Translations under genes and position numbers: made by a program | Shown: piece after piece, positions 26,326 to 35,404 of the stretch | Numbering within the stretch: the stretch's first letter is position 1 | Layout of the letters: the number at the start of each line of letters is the position of its first letter | Assembly: GCF_002929375.1 (NCBI RefSeq) | Contig: NZ_PJIP01000010.1 | Span: forward strand, 62,001 to 126,000 | Origin: Arthrobacter sp. DWC3 | Lineage (GTDB): Bacteria > Actinomycetota > Actinomycetes > Actinomycetales > Micrococcaceae | DNA length: 64,000 nucleotides | Direction: 5' to 3' | The notes under the pieces: model-generated | The model's input: only the letters and a program-made list of their open reading frames with translations | What the model was told of the DNA's origin: nothing | Database searches by the model: none

Positions 26326-27570
26326 GTGGCACCGAAGAAAGTACTTGCCGTGGTGTTGGCAGGCGGAGAAGGCAAACGGCTGATGCCGTTGACCGCGGAC
26401 AGGGCCAAACCGGCTGTACCGTTCGCCGGCAGCTACCGCCTCATCGACTTCGCACTGTCCAATCTCGTCAACTCGGGGTACCTCAAGATCGTGGTGCTCA
26501 CCCAGTACAAGTCCCACAGCCTCGACCGGCACATCTCCGAGACGTGGAGGATGTCCACGCAGCTGCAGAACTACATCGCCTCCGTGCCGGCGCAGCAGCG
26601 CCGGGGCAAGAGCTGGTTCCTCGGCAGCGCGAACGCCATCTACCAGTCGCTGAACCTCATCCACGACGCCCAGCCGGACATCGTCGTCGTGATCGGCGCG
26701 GACCACGTCTACCGCATGGACTTCCAGCAGATGGTGGACGCCCACATCAGGAGCGGGGCGTCGGTGAGCGTCGCCGCCGTCCGCCAGCCGATGAACCTCG
26801 TGGACCAGTTCGGCGTGATCGAGACGGCCCAGGACGATCCCGGCCGGATCGCCGCGTTCGTCGAGAAGCCGGCCACGACGCCGGGCCTGCCGGACGATCC
26901 GAACAGCTTCCTCGCGTCCATGGGCAACTACGTGTTCACGACGGACGCCCTCGTGAAAGCCCTCGAGGACGACGCCGCACGTCTCGACACGAAGCACGAC
27001 ATGGGCGGGGACATCATCCCCTACTTCGTGGAGCGCAACGACGCCGCGGTGTACGACTTCACCACGAACGACATCCCCGGTGCCACGGACCGCGACCGCC
27101 AGTACTGGCGCGACGTCGGCACCATGGACTCCTACTACGACGCCAACATGGACCTCATCTCGCCGCTGCCGCTGTTCAACCTCTACAACCTGCAGTGGCC
27201 CATCTACACGCGGCAGAGCGTCTCCCCGCCGGCGAAGTTCGTCCGCAGCTCCTCGGGACGGTCGGGCGAGGCGCACGACTCCATCGTGTCGGCCGGCGTC
27301 GTCGTCTCCGGCGGCGCCGTCCAGAGCTCCATCCTGGCCACGGACGTCTACATCGCGGAATCCGCCGAGGTCACCGGGTCCGTCCTCCTCGACAAGGTCC
27401 ACGTAGGGGCCGGGGCCGTGGTGCGCCGCGCCATCATCGACAAGAACGTGCGCATCCCGGCGGGGGCGAAGATCGGGGTGGACCCGGAACTCGACCGCCG
27501 CCGCGGATTCTCCGTGACGGACTCGGGACTGACGATCGTCAGCAAGGGCCAGGTCGTGGCCCCGGACTGA
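26326..27570 (+). CDS. glgC: Glucose-1-phosphate adenylyltransferase GlgC
   Basis: GlgC makes ADP-glucose from ATP and glucose 1-phosphate, the committed step of alpha-glucan storage. The 414-residue protein has the nucleotidyltransferase signature [19 protein letters not shown] near residue 10, [22 protein letters not shown], and the C-terminal left-handed beta-helix ([17 protein letters not shown]...). It begins with GTG after a GAAGAGCGGGG stretch. Divergent from glgM and closed by a strong hairpin. Confidence 0.97.
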   Translation: MAPKKVLAVVLAGGEGKRLMPLTADRAKPAVPFAGSYRLIDFALSNLVNSGYLKIVVLTQYKSHSLDRHISETWRMSTQLQNYIASVPAQQRRGKSWFLGSANAIYQSLNLIHDAQPDIVVVIGADHVYRMDFQQMVDAHIRSGASVSVAAVRQPMNLVDQFGVIETAQDDPGRIAAFVEKPATTPGLPDDPNSFLASMGNYVFTTDALVKALEDDAARLDTKHDMGGDIIPYFVERNDAAVYDFTTNDIPGATDRDRQYWRDVGTMDSYYDANMDLISPLPLFNLYNLQWPIYTRQSVSPPAKFVRSSSGRSGEAHDSIVSAGVVVSGGAVQSSILATDVYIAESAEVTGSVLLDKVHVGAGAVVRRAIIDKNVRIPAGAKIGVDPELDRRRGFSVTDSGLTIVSKGQVVAPD

Positions 27571-27591
27571 CCCGGGGAGCTGCCCGGTCCG

Positions 27592-27632
27592 CGCACAGGA
27601 GGCCCCGGCGCATCGCCGGGGCCTCCTGTGCG
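27592..27632. terminator. Bidirectional hairpin terminator
   Basis: A perfect stem of 18-19 bp with a CAT loop (left arm GCACAGGAGGCCCCGGCG) sits between the glgC stop and the convergent transglutaminase stop. There is no U tract on either side, but the stem strength and position support termination of both. Confidence 0.85.
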
Positions 27633-27667
27633 TCCGAACCCGTGCCCGGGCGGTGCCTGTGCCGCTG

Positions 27668-28519
27668 CTAGGCGACGCGCGTGATCGCGACGGTCACGTT
27701 GAGGGTGGACCCTCCACCGCCGGACAGGATCCCCTTGAGCGGTGAGACGTCGCGGTAGTCGCGGCCGCGGGCCACGGAGACGTGGAAGTCGCTCACGGGG
27801 CCGCTGTTGGTCGGGTCCCAGCCCCGCCACTCGCCGTCGTACCACTCCACCCAGGCGTGGGACTGCCCGGCGACGGTCTCGCCGATGCCGGCGCTGCGGC
27901 GCGGATGCAGGTACCCGGAGATGTAGCGTGCGGGGATGCCGAGGCTGCGCAGGGCCCCGATGGCGATGTGCGCCAGGTCCTGGCACACCCCCTTCCGCTC
28001 GGCCCAGGCCGCGCGGGCGTCCGTCTGCACCCCGGTGGCACCCTGGACGTAGTCCATCTGCGTGCGCAGCCAGTCGAACACGGCCCGGGCGGCCTCGTGG
28101 GGGTTGAGGCCCCGCGCGACGTCGGCCACGAGGCCCCGTACCTCCTCGCCCGGTTCGCTGAGGGCGGTCTGGCTGAGCCAGTCCGCGAGCCCGTCCGAGA
28201 CCTCCGGGGAGGCGAGATCCTCCCACGAGAGGATGTCGTCCTCCCCGGGCACGCGCTCGATCCGGCTCACCTCGACCGTGGAGACGGCGGTGACCTCGAG
28301 GTGCTCGTGCGGCACGTGCACGTCGAAGGACGTCACGCGGGTGCCCCAGTAGTCCCGGTAGGCGGCGACGGCCGCGCTCGAGGGACTGACCTTCAGCGTG
28401 GACTCCAGGACCACCTGCTGCGGATCGGTGAGCGGCGTCATGCGGGCCTCGTTGTAGGACAGCGAGACGCGCCGCAGGTAGTCGTAGCCGGTGCGGTGTT
28501 CGATCAGCAGGCGTGTCAT
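27668..28519 (-). CDS. Transglutaminase-like family protein
   Basis: A 283-residue cytosolic protein with an N-terminal beta domain of the bacterial transglutaminase N type (IEHRTGYDYLRRVSLSYNEA) and the catalytic core. Cys is in KGVCQDLAHIAIGALR, His in GQSHAWVEW, and Asp in GWDPTNSGP. It could act as protease, amidase or cross-linker; the substrate is not known. The ATG overlaps the stop of the alpha-E gene (ATGA). Together with the next two genes it forms the conserved COG1305/COG2307/COG2308 set. Confidence 0.9.
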   Translation of the reverse strand: MTRLLIEHRTGYDYLRRVSLSYNEARMTPLTDPQQVVLESTLKVSPSSAAVAAYRDYWGTRVTSFDVHVPHEHLEVTAVSTVEVSRIERVPGEDDILSWEDLASPEVSDGLADWLSQTALSEPGEEVRGLVADVARGLNPHEAARAVFDWLRTQMDYVQGATGVQTDARAAWAERKGVCQDLAHIAIGALRSLGIPARYISGYLHPRRSAGIGETVAGQSHAWVEWYDGEWRGWDPTNSGPVSDFHVSVARGRDYRDVSPLKGILSGGGGSTLNVTVAITRVA

Positions 28520-29442
28520 GAGACCTCTCCGACCCAGGACAGCTCGTCGGCCTGGGAGAAATACGTGCGGGAGACGGCGTCCGAGGCCCTGGCGCAGGCC
28601 TTCTGGACGCGGTCCATGTGCTCGGGCAGTTCGGACATCAGGTCCCGGGTCTGGTGGAACTCCAGGAACGTCCGCGCCTGCCCGACGATGCGGCTCGCGT
28701 CGTTGATGAAGCCGACGCGCTGGTACGCGGGGTTCAGCTGCGTCAAGCACTTCTCGGCGTCGCTCAGCGCGTACACGATCGAGCGCGGGAACAGGCGGTC
28801 CAGCAGCAGGAACTCGGCCGCCTGCTGGTCGCCGAAGGACGCCCGGCGGGTCCGCAGGAAGGACTCGTACGCACCCGCGCAGCGCAGCATGTTGACCCAG
28901 GAGAGGCCGGCCGCGTGCACGTCGTGGGTGGAGAGCATCCGGGCGGTCATGTCGGCCCGCTCCAGGCTGCGCCCGAGCACGAGGAACTGCCAGGACTCGT
29001 CGTGGCTCATGGTGGTATCGGAGAGCCCGCGCACCATGGCGGTGCGCTCCACCACCCAGTGGCAGAACCGGTACGTGCCCACCACGTCCTTGCGGTGCTG
29101 GGTGAGGCCGTACCAGGTGGTGTTCAGGGACTCCCAGACGCTGCTGGAGACGGTCTCGCGGGCCCGCCGCGCGTTCTCGCGGGCGGCCCCGAGGGCTCCG
29201 GCGATCGAGGTGGCGCTCGTGCGGTCGTAGGCCAGGGCCTGCAGGAGGTCCGAGAGGTCGGTGTCCTCCTTCTCCGGCCGGCTGCCCATGACCCCCATGA
29301 GCTGGCGGGAGGTCTCCCGCTGCTGCGGCAGGGGCATCTGGTTGAGGCGTTCGAGGTGGACGTCGAGGATGCGCGCCGTGCCGTCGGCGCGTTCGACGTA
29401 GCGGCCGATCCAGAAGAGGGATTCAGCGATGCGGCTGAGCAT
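28516..29442 (-). CDS. Alpha-E domain-containing protein
   Basis: A 308-residue, almost wholly alpha-helical protein of the alpha-E family (COG2307). The family opening MLSRIAESLFWIGRYVERADGTARILDVH is present in order (M-LSRIAESLFWIGRYVERAD), and ERADMTARMLSTHD recurs near residue 150. No catalytic motif is visible. The family nearly always accompanies a circularly permuted ATP-grasp ligase and a transglutaminase, as here, and its role is not established. It overlaps the transglutaminase start by four bases; 78 bp separate it from the ATP-grasp gene. Confidence 0.9.
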   Translation of the reverse strand: MLSRIAESLFWIGRYVERADGTARILDVHLERLNQMPLPQQRETSRQLMGVMGSRPEKEDTDLSDLLQALAYDRTSATSIAGALGAARENARRARETVSSSVWESLNTTWYGLTQHRKDVVGTYRFCHWVVERTAMVRGLSDTTMSHDESWQFLVLGRSLERADMTARMLSTHDVHAAGLSWVNMLRCAGAYESFLRTRRASFGDQQAAEFLLLDRLFPRSIVYALSDAEKCLTQLNPAYQRVGFINDASRIVGQARTFLEFHQTRDLMSELPEHMDRVQKACARASDAVSRTYFSQADELSWVGEVS

Positions 29443-29520
29443 GGGGGCTGCCTTCCCGTAGGTCGGTGGTGGGGATCATCAGGGTCTCGGGGGTCTCGGG
29501 GGTCTTGGTCGCCGCCGGGG

Positions 29521-31089
29521 TCATTGCTGTTGCTGCTCCGACTGCTTGTCCTGCCAGTTGGTCTCGATCGGCCAGACGCTGGTGCGCTCGCGGACCGTCA
29601 CGACGGGCCGTTCGGGCGGCGCGGCGCCCTCCACGGGCCCGCGGACCTCGCCGTCGACCACCCAGGTGTCCTTGGAACCCCCGCCCTGGCTCGAGTTCAC
29701 GATCAGGGAGCCCTCCTTCATGGCCACGCGGGTGAGCCCGCCGGGCAGCACCCAGACGTCCTCGCCATCGTTGACGGCGAAGGGGCGCAGGTCCACGTGG
29801 CGGGGGCTGAACTGCCCGCCGGACATGGTGGGCACGGTGGAGAGCTGCAGGACGGGCTGCGCGATCCAGCCGCGCGGGTCCTCGAGGATCTTCGCGCGGA
29901 GGGTGTCGAGCTCGGTCCGTGTGGCGTCCGGTCCGATGACGAGCCCCTTGCCGCCGGAGCCGTCCACGGGCTTGACGACGAGCTCGTCGAGCCGGTCGAG
30001 GACCTCCTCGCGCGCCGGGGCGTCCTCGAGCCGGTAGGTGTCCACGTTGGCGATGATCGGATCCTCCCCCAGGTAGTACCGGATGAGGTCGGGGACGTAG
30101 GTGTAGACGAGCTTGTCGTCGGCCACGCCGTTGCCGACGGCGTTCGCGATGGTCACCATGCCCGCCCGTGCCGCGTTCACGATCCCCGGGCACCCGAGCA
30201 CCGAGTCCGCGCGGAACTGCAGCGGGTCGAGGAACTCGTCGTCGATGCGCTTGTAGATGACGTCCACGCGCTGCTCGCCCGCGGTGGTGCGCATGTACAC
30301 GCGGTTGCCGCGGCAGATGAGGTCCCGCCCCTCGACGAGCTCCACGCCCATGAGGCCGGCGAGCAGCGTGTGCTCGAAGTACGCGGAGTTGAACACGCCG
30401 GGCGTCAGGACGACGACGGTGGGGTCCTCGACGCCGGGAGGCGCGGTCTTCCGCAGGGCGGCGAGCAGGCGGCGGGGGTACTCCTCGACGGGCCGGATGC
30501 GCTGCTGGCCGAACGCCTCGGGCAGGCCCTTGGCCATGGCGCGGCGGTTCTCGAGGACGTAGCTCACGCCGCTGGGGACGCGGACGTTGTCCTCGAGCAC
30601 GCGGAAGGTGCCCTGCTGGTCGCGGACCACGTCGATGCCGGAGATGTGCACGCGGACCCCACCGGCGGGCGCGAAGCCGGCGACCTCGCGGTGGAAGTGG
30701 GCGCTGGAGGTGATGAGGCGGCGCGGGATCACGCCGTCGGACACCACCGTCATCCGGTCGTAGACGTCGTCCAGGAACGCCTCCAGGGCCTTCACGCGCT
30801 GGGCCACGCCGCGCTCCAGCGTGTCCCAGTCGCTGCCGGCGATGACGCGCGGCACGATGTCCAGCGGGAAGGGGCGTTCCTCACCGGCGAAGTCGAAGGT
30901 GACGCCCCGGTCCAGGAAGGTGCGGGCCATGGAGTCGGCCCGCGCGGTGACGGCGGCGAGGTTGAGCTCGTCCAGGGCCGCGGCGACCTGGCCGTACTCG
31001 GTGCGTGGCAGTTGCCCGGCGTCGAACATCTCGTCGAAGGCGGGCGTCTTGCGGGCGGCGGCTGCGTAGTCAGCGAAGAGCTCGGACAT
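29521..31089 (-). CDS. Circularly permuted type 2 ATP-grasp protein
   Basis: A 522-residue member of COG2308, a permuted ATP-grasp fold expected to activate a carboxylate with ATP and join it to an amine. Landmarks are HISGIDVVRDQQGTFRVLEDN with the metal-site Asp/Glu residues, VLTPGVFNSAYFEHTLLAG, and the late glycine-rich loop VVKPVDGSGGKGLVIG that in the normal order would be near the N-terminus. The tail is Gln-rich (SEQQQQ). MSELFADYAA at 31089 is the best start; earlier in-frame ATG gives an unlikely leader. It is the first gene of the triad and is divergent from pepN. Confidence 0.9.
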   Translation of the reverse strand: MSELFADYAAAARKTPAFDEMFDAGQLPRTEYGQVAAALDELNLAAVTARADSMARTFLDRGVTFDFAGEERPFPLDIVPRVIAGSDWDTLERGVAQRVKALEAFLDDVYDRMTVVSDGVIPRRLITSSAHFHREVAGFAPAGGVRVHISGIDVVRDQQGTFRVLEDNVRVPSGVSYVLENRRAMAKGLPEAFGQQRIRPVEEYPRRLLAALRKTAPPGVEDPTVVVLTPGVFNSAYFEHTLLAGLMGVELVEGRDLICRGNRVYMRTTAGEQRVDVIYKRIDDEFLDPLQFRADSVLGCPGIVNAARAGMVTIANAVGNGVADDKLVYTYVPDLIRYYLGEDPIIANVDTYRLEDAPAREEVLDRLDELVVKPVDGSGGKGLVIGPDATRTELDTLRAKILEDPRGWIAQPVLQLSTVPTMSGGQFSPRHVDLRPFAVNDGEDVWVLPGGLTRVAMKEGSLIVNSSQGGGSKDTWVVDGEVRGPVEGAAPPERPVVTVRERTSVWPIETNWQDKQSEQQQQ

Positions 31090-31198
31090 GGCATAACAGT
31101 GCCATGGATGACCCCTCGGTACACATCCGCACACACCGGTACACGCGCAGTTAATCCGCCGGAAACATCACGCTCCGGGTGCGTGGTTGAATGGCCGG

Positions 31199-33826
31199 AT
31201 GGAGAACGAGAATCTGGGCCGCGACGAGGCGGCCGCCCGGTCCGCGCTGCTCCGGACGGAGAGCTACGCCGTCGAGCTGGACCTCTCCGCGGCACGCGAC
31301 CCGGACACCGCCACCTACCGCACCGTCACCACCGTGGCCTTCTCCTGCCGGCGGCCGGGCAGCTCCACCTTCCTCGACTTCATCGGCGACGTCACGGCGC
31401 TGGAACTCAATGGACGGACGCTCGATCCCGCGGTGGCCGACGGCGCCCGGGTGGAACTCCACGACCTCGCCGAGCACAACACGGTCAGGGTGGAAGGGCT
31501 GGCCCGCTACAGCTCGAGCGGCGAAGGACTCCACCGGTTCGTTGATCCCGCCGACGGGGAGACCTATCTCTACACGCAGTACGAGCCCGCCGACGCCCGC
31601 CGCGTCTTCGCCTGCTTCGAGCAGCCCGACCTCAAGGCGTCCTTCTCCTTCAGCGTGCTCGCCCCCGCCGACTGGACGGTCGCCTCGAACGGCGCGGAAG
31701 AGGCCATGCAGCCGGTGGAGCCGGCCGACGCCGCGGACGACGCCGGGCGCGCCCCGATCGCACGGTGGACGTTCGCGCCGACCCGGCGTATCTCCACCTA
31801 CATCACCACCGTGCTCGCCGGCCCGTACCACCGGGAGACCGATGCGTGGACCGGCGCACCCGGCACGGCGGCCGAGGGACTCGTGGTCCCGCTCGCCCTC
31901 TACTGCCGCCGGTCCCTGGCCCCCTCCTTCGACGCCCCGGAGATCTTCGACACCACCCGGCGCGGTCTCGACTTCTTCCACGACCTCTTCGACTACCCCT
32001 ACCCCTTTGGCAAGTACGACCAGGCGTTCGTGCCCGAGTACAACCTCGGGGCCATGGAGAACCCGGGCCTCGTGACGTTCACGGAGAACTACGTGTTCCA
32101 GTCCGCCGCCACCGACGCGCAGCGCGAGGGACGCGCGAACACGATCATGCACGAGATGGCGCACATGTGGTTCGGGGACCTCGTGACGATGTCCTGGTGG
32201 GACGACCTGTGGCTCAAGGAGTCCTTCGCCGACTACATGGGCGCCCTCGCGGTGGCCGAGGCCACGCGGTGGGAGACGTCCTGGGTGAGCTTCGCGAACC
32301 GCCGCAAGACCTGGGCGTACGTGCAGGACCAGCTCCCGACCACGCACCCGATCGTCGCGGACATCCCGGACCTCGAGGCGGCGAAGCAGAACTTCGACGG
32401 CATCACGTACGCCAAGGGTGCCTCGGTGCTGAAGCAGCTCGTCGCCTACGTGGGCCGTGAGGCGTTCACGTCCGCCGCCCGCCAGTACTTCCGCAGGCAC
32501 GAGTACGGGAACACGACCCTCACCGACCTCCTCGACGTCCTCGCGGCCGCGACGGGCCAGGATCTCGCGGGCTGGTCGCGCGCCTGGCTCGAGACCTCGG
32601 GTGTCCCCTCGCTGCGGCCCGAGGTGACCGCCGAGGACGGCGTCCTCACCGGGGTGACCATCCTGCAGGACGCCGTGGACCCGGTGACCGGCCGGGACGA
32701 GCCCCGGCCGCACCGGATCCGGCTGGGCCTCTACTCGTTCGACGACGACGGCTGGCTGGTCCGCTCGGCGGCCGAGGCCGTGACCGTCGAGGGCGGCCGA
32801 ACTCCGGTGCCGGCGCTCGTCGGCGCGGTCCGGCCCGACCTCCTGCTGGTCAACGACGACGACCTCACGTACGCGAAGGTCTCCTTCGACGAGCGGTCCC
32901 TCGCGACCCTCCTGGCGTCGATCCACCGCCTGCGGGATCCCCTCGCGCGCGCCACGTGCCTCACCGCCCTGTGGTCCTCCACGCGGGACGCGGACATGCC
33001 GGCGGCGTCCTACCTCGACGCCGTGATGCTCGCGGCTCCGGCCGAGACCGGCGTGGGCGTGCTGCAGGTCCTGCTGGCCAACGCCCGGAGCGCCGTGGAG
33101 CGCTTCGCCCCCGCCGACGGGCGGCCCGCGCTCCGCGACCGTCTGGGCGACTTCCTCGCCGACGGCCTCCGTGCCGCCGACGCCGGGTCCGACCTGCAGC
33201 TCGCCTGGGCCCGTGCCCTCGCGGCCGCCGCACGGACCGCGCCGCGCGCGGCCGACGTCGTCCGGTCCGTGCTCGACGGCGACGAGGTGATCGACGGCCT
33301 CCGCCTCGACGCCGAACTGCGCTGGTTCTTCCTCCAGGGTCTCGCCGCGCAGCAGCGGGTGCGGGCCGGGGAGCTGGAGGCGCAGCGGAGCGAGGACGCG
33401 ACGGCATCGGGGCGCGTGGGCTTCACCCTCGCCTCGGCCGCTGTCCCGGACGCGGCCATCAAGGAGGCCACATGGGCCGAGGCGGTCCGGGGCGAGCGGC
33501 TGTCCAACGAGCTGCTCGGCGCGGCCATCGAGGGCTTCATGATCGGTCCCCGCGAGCTGCTGGGGCGGTACGAGGAACCGTACTTCCGGGCCGTCCGCGA
33601 GGTCTGGGCCACGCGCGGCATCGAGATGGCGAGCAGGATCGTCCGGGGACTGTACCCGGCGCACCAGGACCTCGACGGCGCGCCGGAACGGCACCCGGTC
33701 GTCGTGCGGACGGACGCGTGGCTCACCGAGCACGCCGACGCACCCGCGGCGCTCCGCCGCATCATCGTCGAGGAGCGCGACCACCTGCTGCGGTCGCTGA
33801 GGGCCCAGGCTCAGGGCACGCGGTAG
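31199..33826 (+). CDS. pepN: Aminopeptidase N (M1 family)
   Basis: A cytosolic zinc aminopeptidase, 875 residues from the ATG. GAMENPGLVTF is the exopeptidase motif that anchors the substrate N-terminus, and HEMAHMWFGDLV followed by KESFAD gives the HExxH-x18-E zinc site. An all-helical C-terminal ERAP1-like domain completes the family length. An in-frame TTG four codons earlier is possible, but MENENLGRDEA matches actinobacterial N-termini. Its last 16 bases overlap the 3' end of the convergent lplA gene. Confidence 0.96.
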   Translation: MENENLGRDEAAARSALLRTESYAVELDLSAARDPDTATYRTVTTVAFSCRRPGSSTFLDFIGDVTALELNGRTLDPAVADGARVELHDLAEHNTVRVEGLARYSSSGEGLHRFVDPADGETYLYTQYEPADARRVFACFEQPDLKASFSFSVLAPADWTVASNGAEEAMQPVEPADAADDAGRAPIARWTFAPTRRISTYITTVLAGPYHRETDAWTGAPGTAAEGLVVPLALYCRRSLAPSFDAPEIFDTTRRGLDFFHDLFDYPYPFGKYDQAFVPEYNLGAMENPGLVTFTENYVFQSAATDAQREGRANTIMHEMAHMWFGDLVTMSWWDDLWLKESFADYMGALAVAEATRWETSWVSFANRRKTWAYVQDQLPTTHPIVADIPDLEAAKQNFDGITYAKGASVLKQLVAYVGREAFTSAARQYFRRHEYGNTTLTDLLDVLAAATGQDLAGWSRAWLETSGVPSLRPEVTAEDGVLTGVTILQDAVDPVTGRDEPRPHRIRLGLYSFDDDGWLVRSAAEAVTVEGGRTPVPALVGAVRPDLLLVNDDDLTYAKVSFDERSLATLLASIHRLRDPLARATCLTALWSSTRDADMPAASYLDAVMLAAPAETGVGVLQVLLANARSAVERFAPADGRPALRDRLGDFLADGLRAADAGSDLQLAWARALAAAARTAPRAADVVRSVLDGDEVIDGLRLDAELRWFFLQGLAAQQRVRAGELEAQRSEDATASGRVGFTLASAAVPDAAIKEATWAEAVRGERLSNELLGAAIEGFMIGPRELLGRYEEPYFRAVREVWATRGIEMASRIVRGLYPAHQDLDGAPERHPVVVRTDAWLTEHADAPAALRRIIVEERDHLLRSLRAQAQGTR

Positions 33827-34887
33827 AGCCAGTCGTCCGTGCCGAACTTGGTCTCCACGAGCTCCCCGGCCCGGCGGAGCTCGTCCTCGGACAGGCTGGC
33901 GTCCACCGCGCCGTAGCGCCGGCGGAACGTGGACATCAGCACGTCGATGATCTCCTCGCGGGTCCTGCCGGTCTGGCGGCGCAGCGGGTCCACGCGCTTC
34001 TTCGCGCTCCGCGTCCCCTTGTCCGACATCTTCTCCTTGCCGATGCGCAGCACCTCGAGCATCTTGTCCGCGTCGATGTCGTAGCTCATGGTCACGTGGT
34101 GCAGCATGCCGCCGTTGGCGAGCCGCTTCTGCGCGGCGCCGCCGATCTTCCCGAGGTCCGTGGCGATGTCGTTGAGGGGCTGGTACCAGGCCGTGATGCC
34201 GAGCTCCTGCAGGGCCTCCATGACCCAGGCGTCGAGGAAGGGGTAGGAGTCGGCGAAGCTCATGCCGTCCACGAGGGACTGCGGCACGTAGAGGGAGTAG
34301 GTGATGGCGTTGCCGTGCTCCATGAACATGGCTCCCCCGCCGCTGATCCGCCGGACCACCGTGACGCCGTGCCGTGCGGCGCCGTCGGGGTCCACCTCGT
34401 TGCGCATGGACTGGAAGCTGCCGATCACCACGGAGGGCGACTGCCATTCCCAGAACCGGAGGACGGGGTTGCGGGCCCCCGTGCCGACGTCGTTCGTGAG
34501 GACCTCGTCCATGGCGACGTGCATCGCGGTGGACAGCGGCGTGGGCGGGATGATCTCCCAGGCGTGGTCGGCGAAGCCCGTGGCCCGGCCCAGCGCCCGG
34601 CGGACGGCGGTGGCGATCGCCTCGGGCGAGAAGCCGAACAGCACGGCGGACGGATCCAGGCGCGCCGTGACGGCCGCGGCGAGCTCCCCGGGTGCCGTGT
34701 CGGCGGGGATTCCCTCGAGGGCTGCGTTGATGTCGAGGAGGGCCTCGTCGGGTTCGAGGAAGAAGTCGCCGTTGACGGAGACGTCGGCGAGGCGTCCGTC
34801 GCGGACCGTGAGGTCCACGGCGGTGAGCTTGCCGCCGGGCGTCTTGAACTCACCGTGCAGGCGGGACGTTCCGGATTCCTGGGTCAT
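33811..34887 (-). CDS. lplA: Lipoate--protein ligase A
   Basis: LplA adenylates free lipoate and attaches it to lipoyl domains of 2-oxoacid dehydrogenases and GcvH. The 358-residue protein has an accessory domain first (residues 1-100, EFKTPGGKLTAVDLTVRDG) followed by the biotin/lipoate ligase fold, the reverse of the E. coli order. The catalytic part shows VIGSFQSMRNEV, RRISGGGAMFMEHGN and KIGGAAQKR with the lipoyl-adenylate lysine. It converges on pepN with a 16-bp overlap. A tandem GGTGCCGGATGT lies just upstream (34945-34968). Confidence 0.93.
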   Translation of the reverse strand: MTQESGTSRLHGEFKTPGGKLTAVDLTVRDGRLADVSVNGDFFLEPDEALLDINAALEGIPADTAPGELAAAVTARLDPSAVLFGFSPEAIATAVRRALGRATGFADHAWEIIPPTPLSTAMHVAMDEVLTNDVGTGARNPVLRFWEWQSPSVVIGSFQSMRNEVDPDGAARHGVTVVRRISGGGAMFMEHGNAITYSLYVPQSLVDGMSFADSYPFLDAWVMEALQELGITAWYQPLNDIATDLGKIGGAAQKRLANGGMLHHVTMSYDIDADKMLEVLRIGKEKMSDKGTRSAKKRVDPLRRQTGRTREEIIDVLMSTFRRRYGAVDASLSEDELRRAGELVETKFGTDDWLYRVP

Positions 34888-34979
34888 TGCTGGGCCTCCC
34901 CGTGCCGCCCGCCGCCGGGCGCATCGGTGTCGTGGTGGGAAGTGGTGCCGGATGTGGTGCCGGATGTCACGTTAAGCGG

Positions 34980-35010
34980 GAGAAGCCACGCCGGGTGGGC
35001 GTGGCTTCTC
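34980..35010 (-). terminator. Terminator of rpmE2
   Basis: A perfect 13-bp stem (GAGAAGCCACGCC and complement) with a five-base loop lies 40 bp past the rpmE2 stop and before lplA. Confidence 0.8.
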
Positions 35011-35049
35011 CTCGGGTCCAGGCTCGTGCCCGTACGGTGCGGAGCTGGA

Positions 35050-35307
35050 CTACTTCTTGGCGCCGAAGCCCTTGAAGCGGGCGTTGAAGCGCTCGACGCG
35101 GCCGGCGGAGTCCATGATGCGCTGCTTGCCCGTGTAGAACGGGTGGGACTCCGAGGAGATCTCGACCTCGATGAGGGGGTAGGTGTTGCCGTCTTCCCAC
35201 TCGATGGTCTTGGCGGAGCCGACCGTGGACTTGGTCAGGAACGCCTTGTCGGAGGCCAGGTCGCGGAACACGACGGACTGGTACTTGGGGTGGATATCAG
35301 ACTTCAC
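35050..35307 (-). CDS. rpmE2: 50S ribosomal protein L31 type B
   Basis: An 85-residue L31 of the zinc-independent type: [18 protein letters not shown] at the start and [26 protein letters not shown] at the end, without the CxxC zinc pair of type A. Such copies usually replace zinc-bound L31 when zinc is scarce. The GTG at 35307 follows AGAAGG; a longer frame would add 13 residues encoded in the leader hairpin. A TAGTAT -10 at 35379-35384 would give a leader of about 65 bases. I see no Zur box, so zinc control is not shown here. Confidence 0.95.
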   Translation of the reverse strand: MKSDIHPKYQSVVFRDLASDKAFLTKSTVGSAKTIEWEDGNTYPLIEVEISSESHPFYTGKQRIMDSAGRVERFNARFKGFGAKK

Positions 35308-35325
35308 GGGACTACCTTCTCTGGT

Positions 35326-35345
35326 TGCCTGGATTTTGCCAGGCA
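35326..35345 (-). promoter_or_regulatory. Hairpin in the rpmE2 leader
   Basis: TGCCTGG and CCAGGCA form a perfect 7-bp stem with a six-base AU-rich loop (minus strand CAAAAT), ending 18 bases before the GTG. Position and shape resemble ribosomal-protein leader structures used for feedback, but no family match is claimed. Confidence 0.45.
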
Positions 35346-35404
35346 CGGGGACGTAAGGGGTGGCTGCGCCAGCTACCCATACTAGCCCAGGTGCCGCACC
35401 GCCG

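Noticed and set aside
28618-31545. Plus-strand open frame of 975 codons opposite the alpha-E and ATP-grasp genes
   Set aside because: It is low complexity and Gly/Val/His-rich, with motifs only on the opposite strand. Typical of third-position GC bias.
31151-34447. Minus-strand open frame of 1098 codons opposite pepN
   Set aside because: It is the GC-rich antisense shadow of the M1 aminopeptidase, whose zinc and GAMEN motifs are clear on the plus strand. The frame is Arg/Gly/Ala-rich and has no domain.
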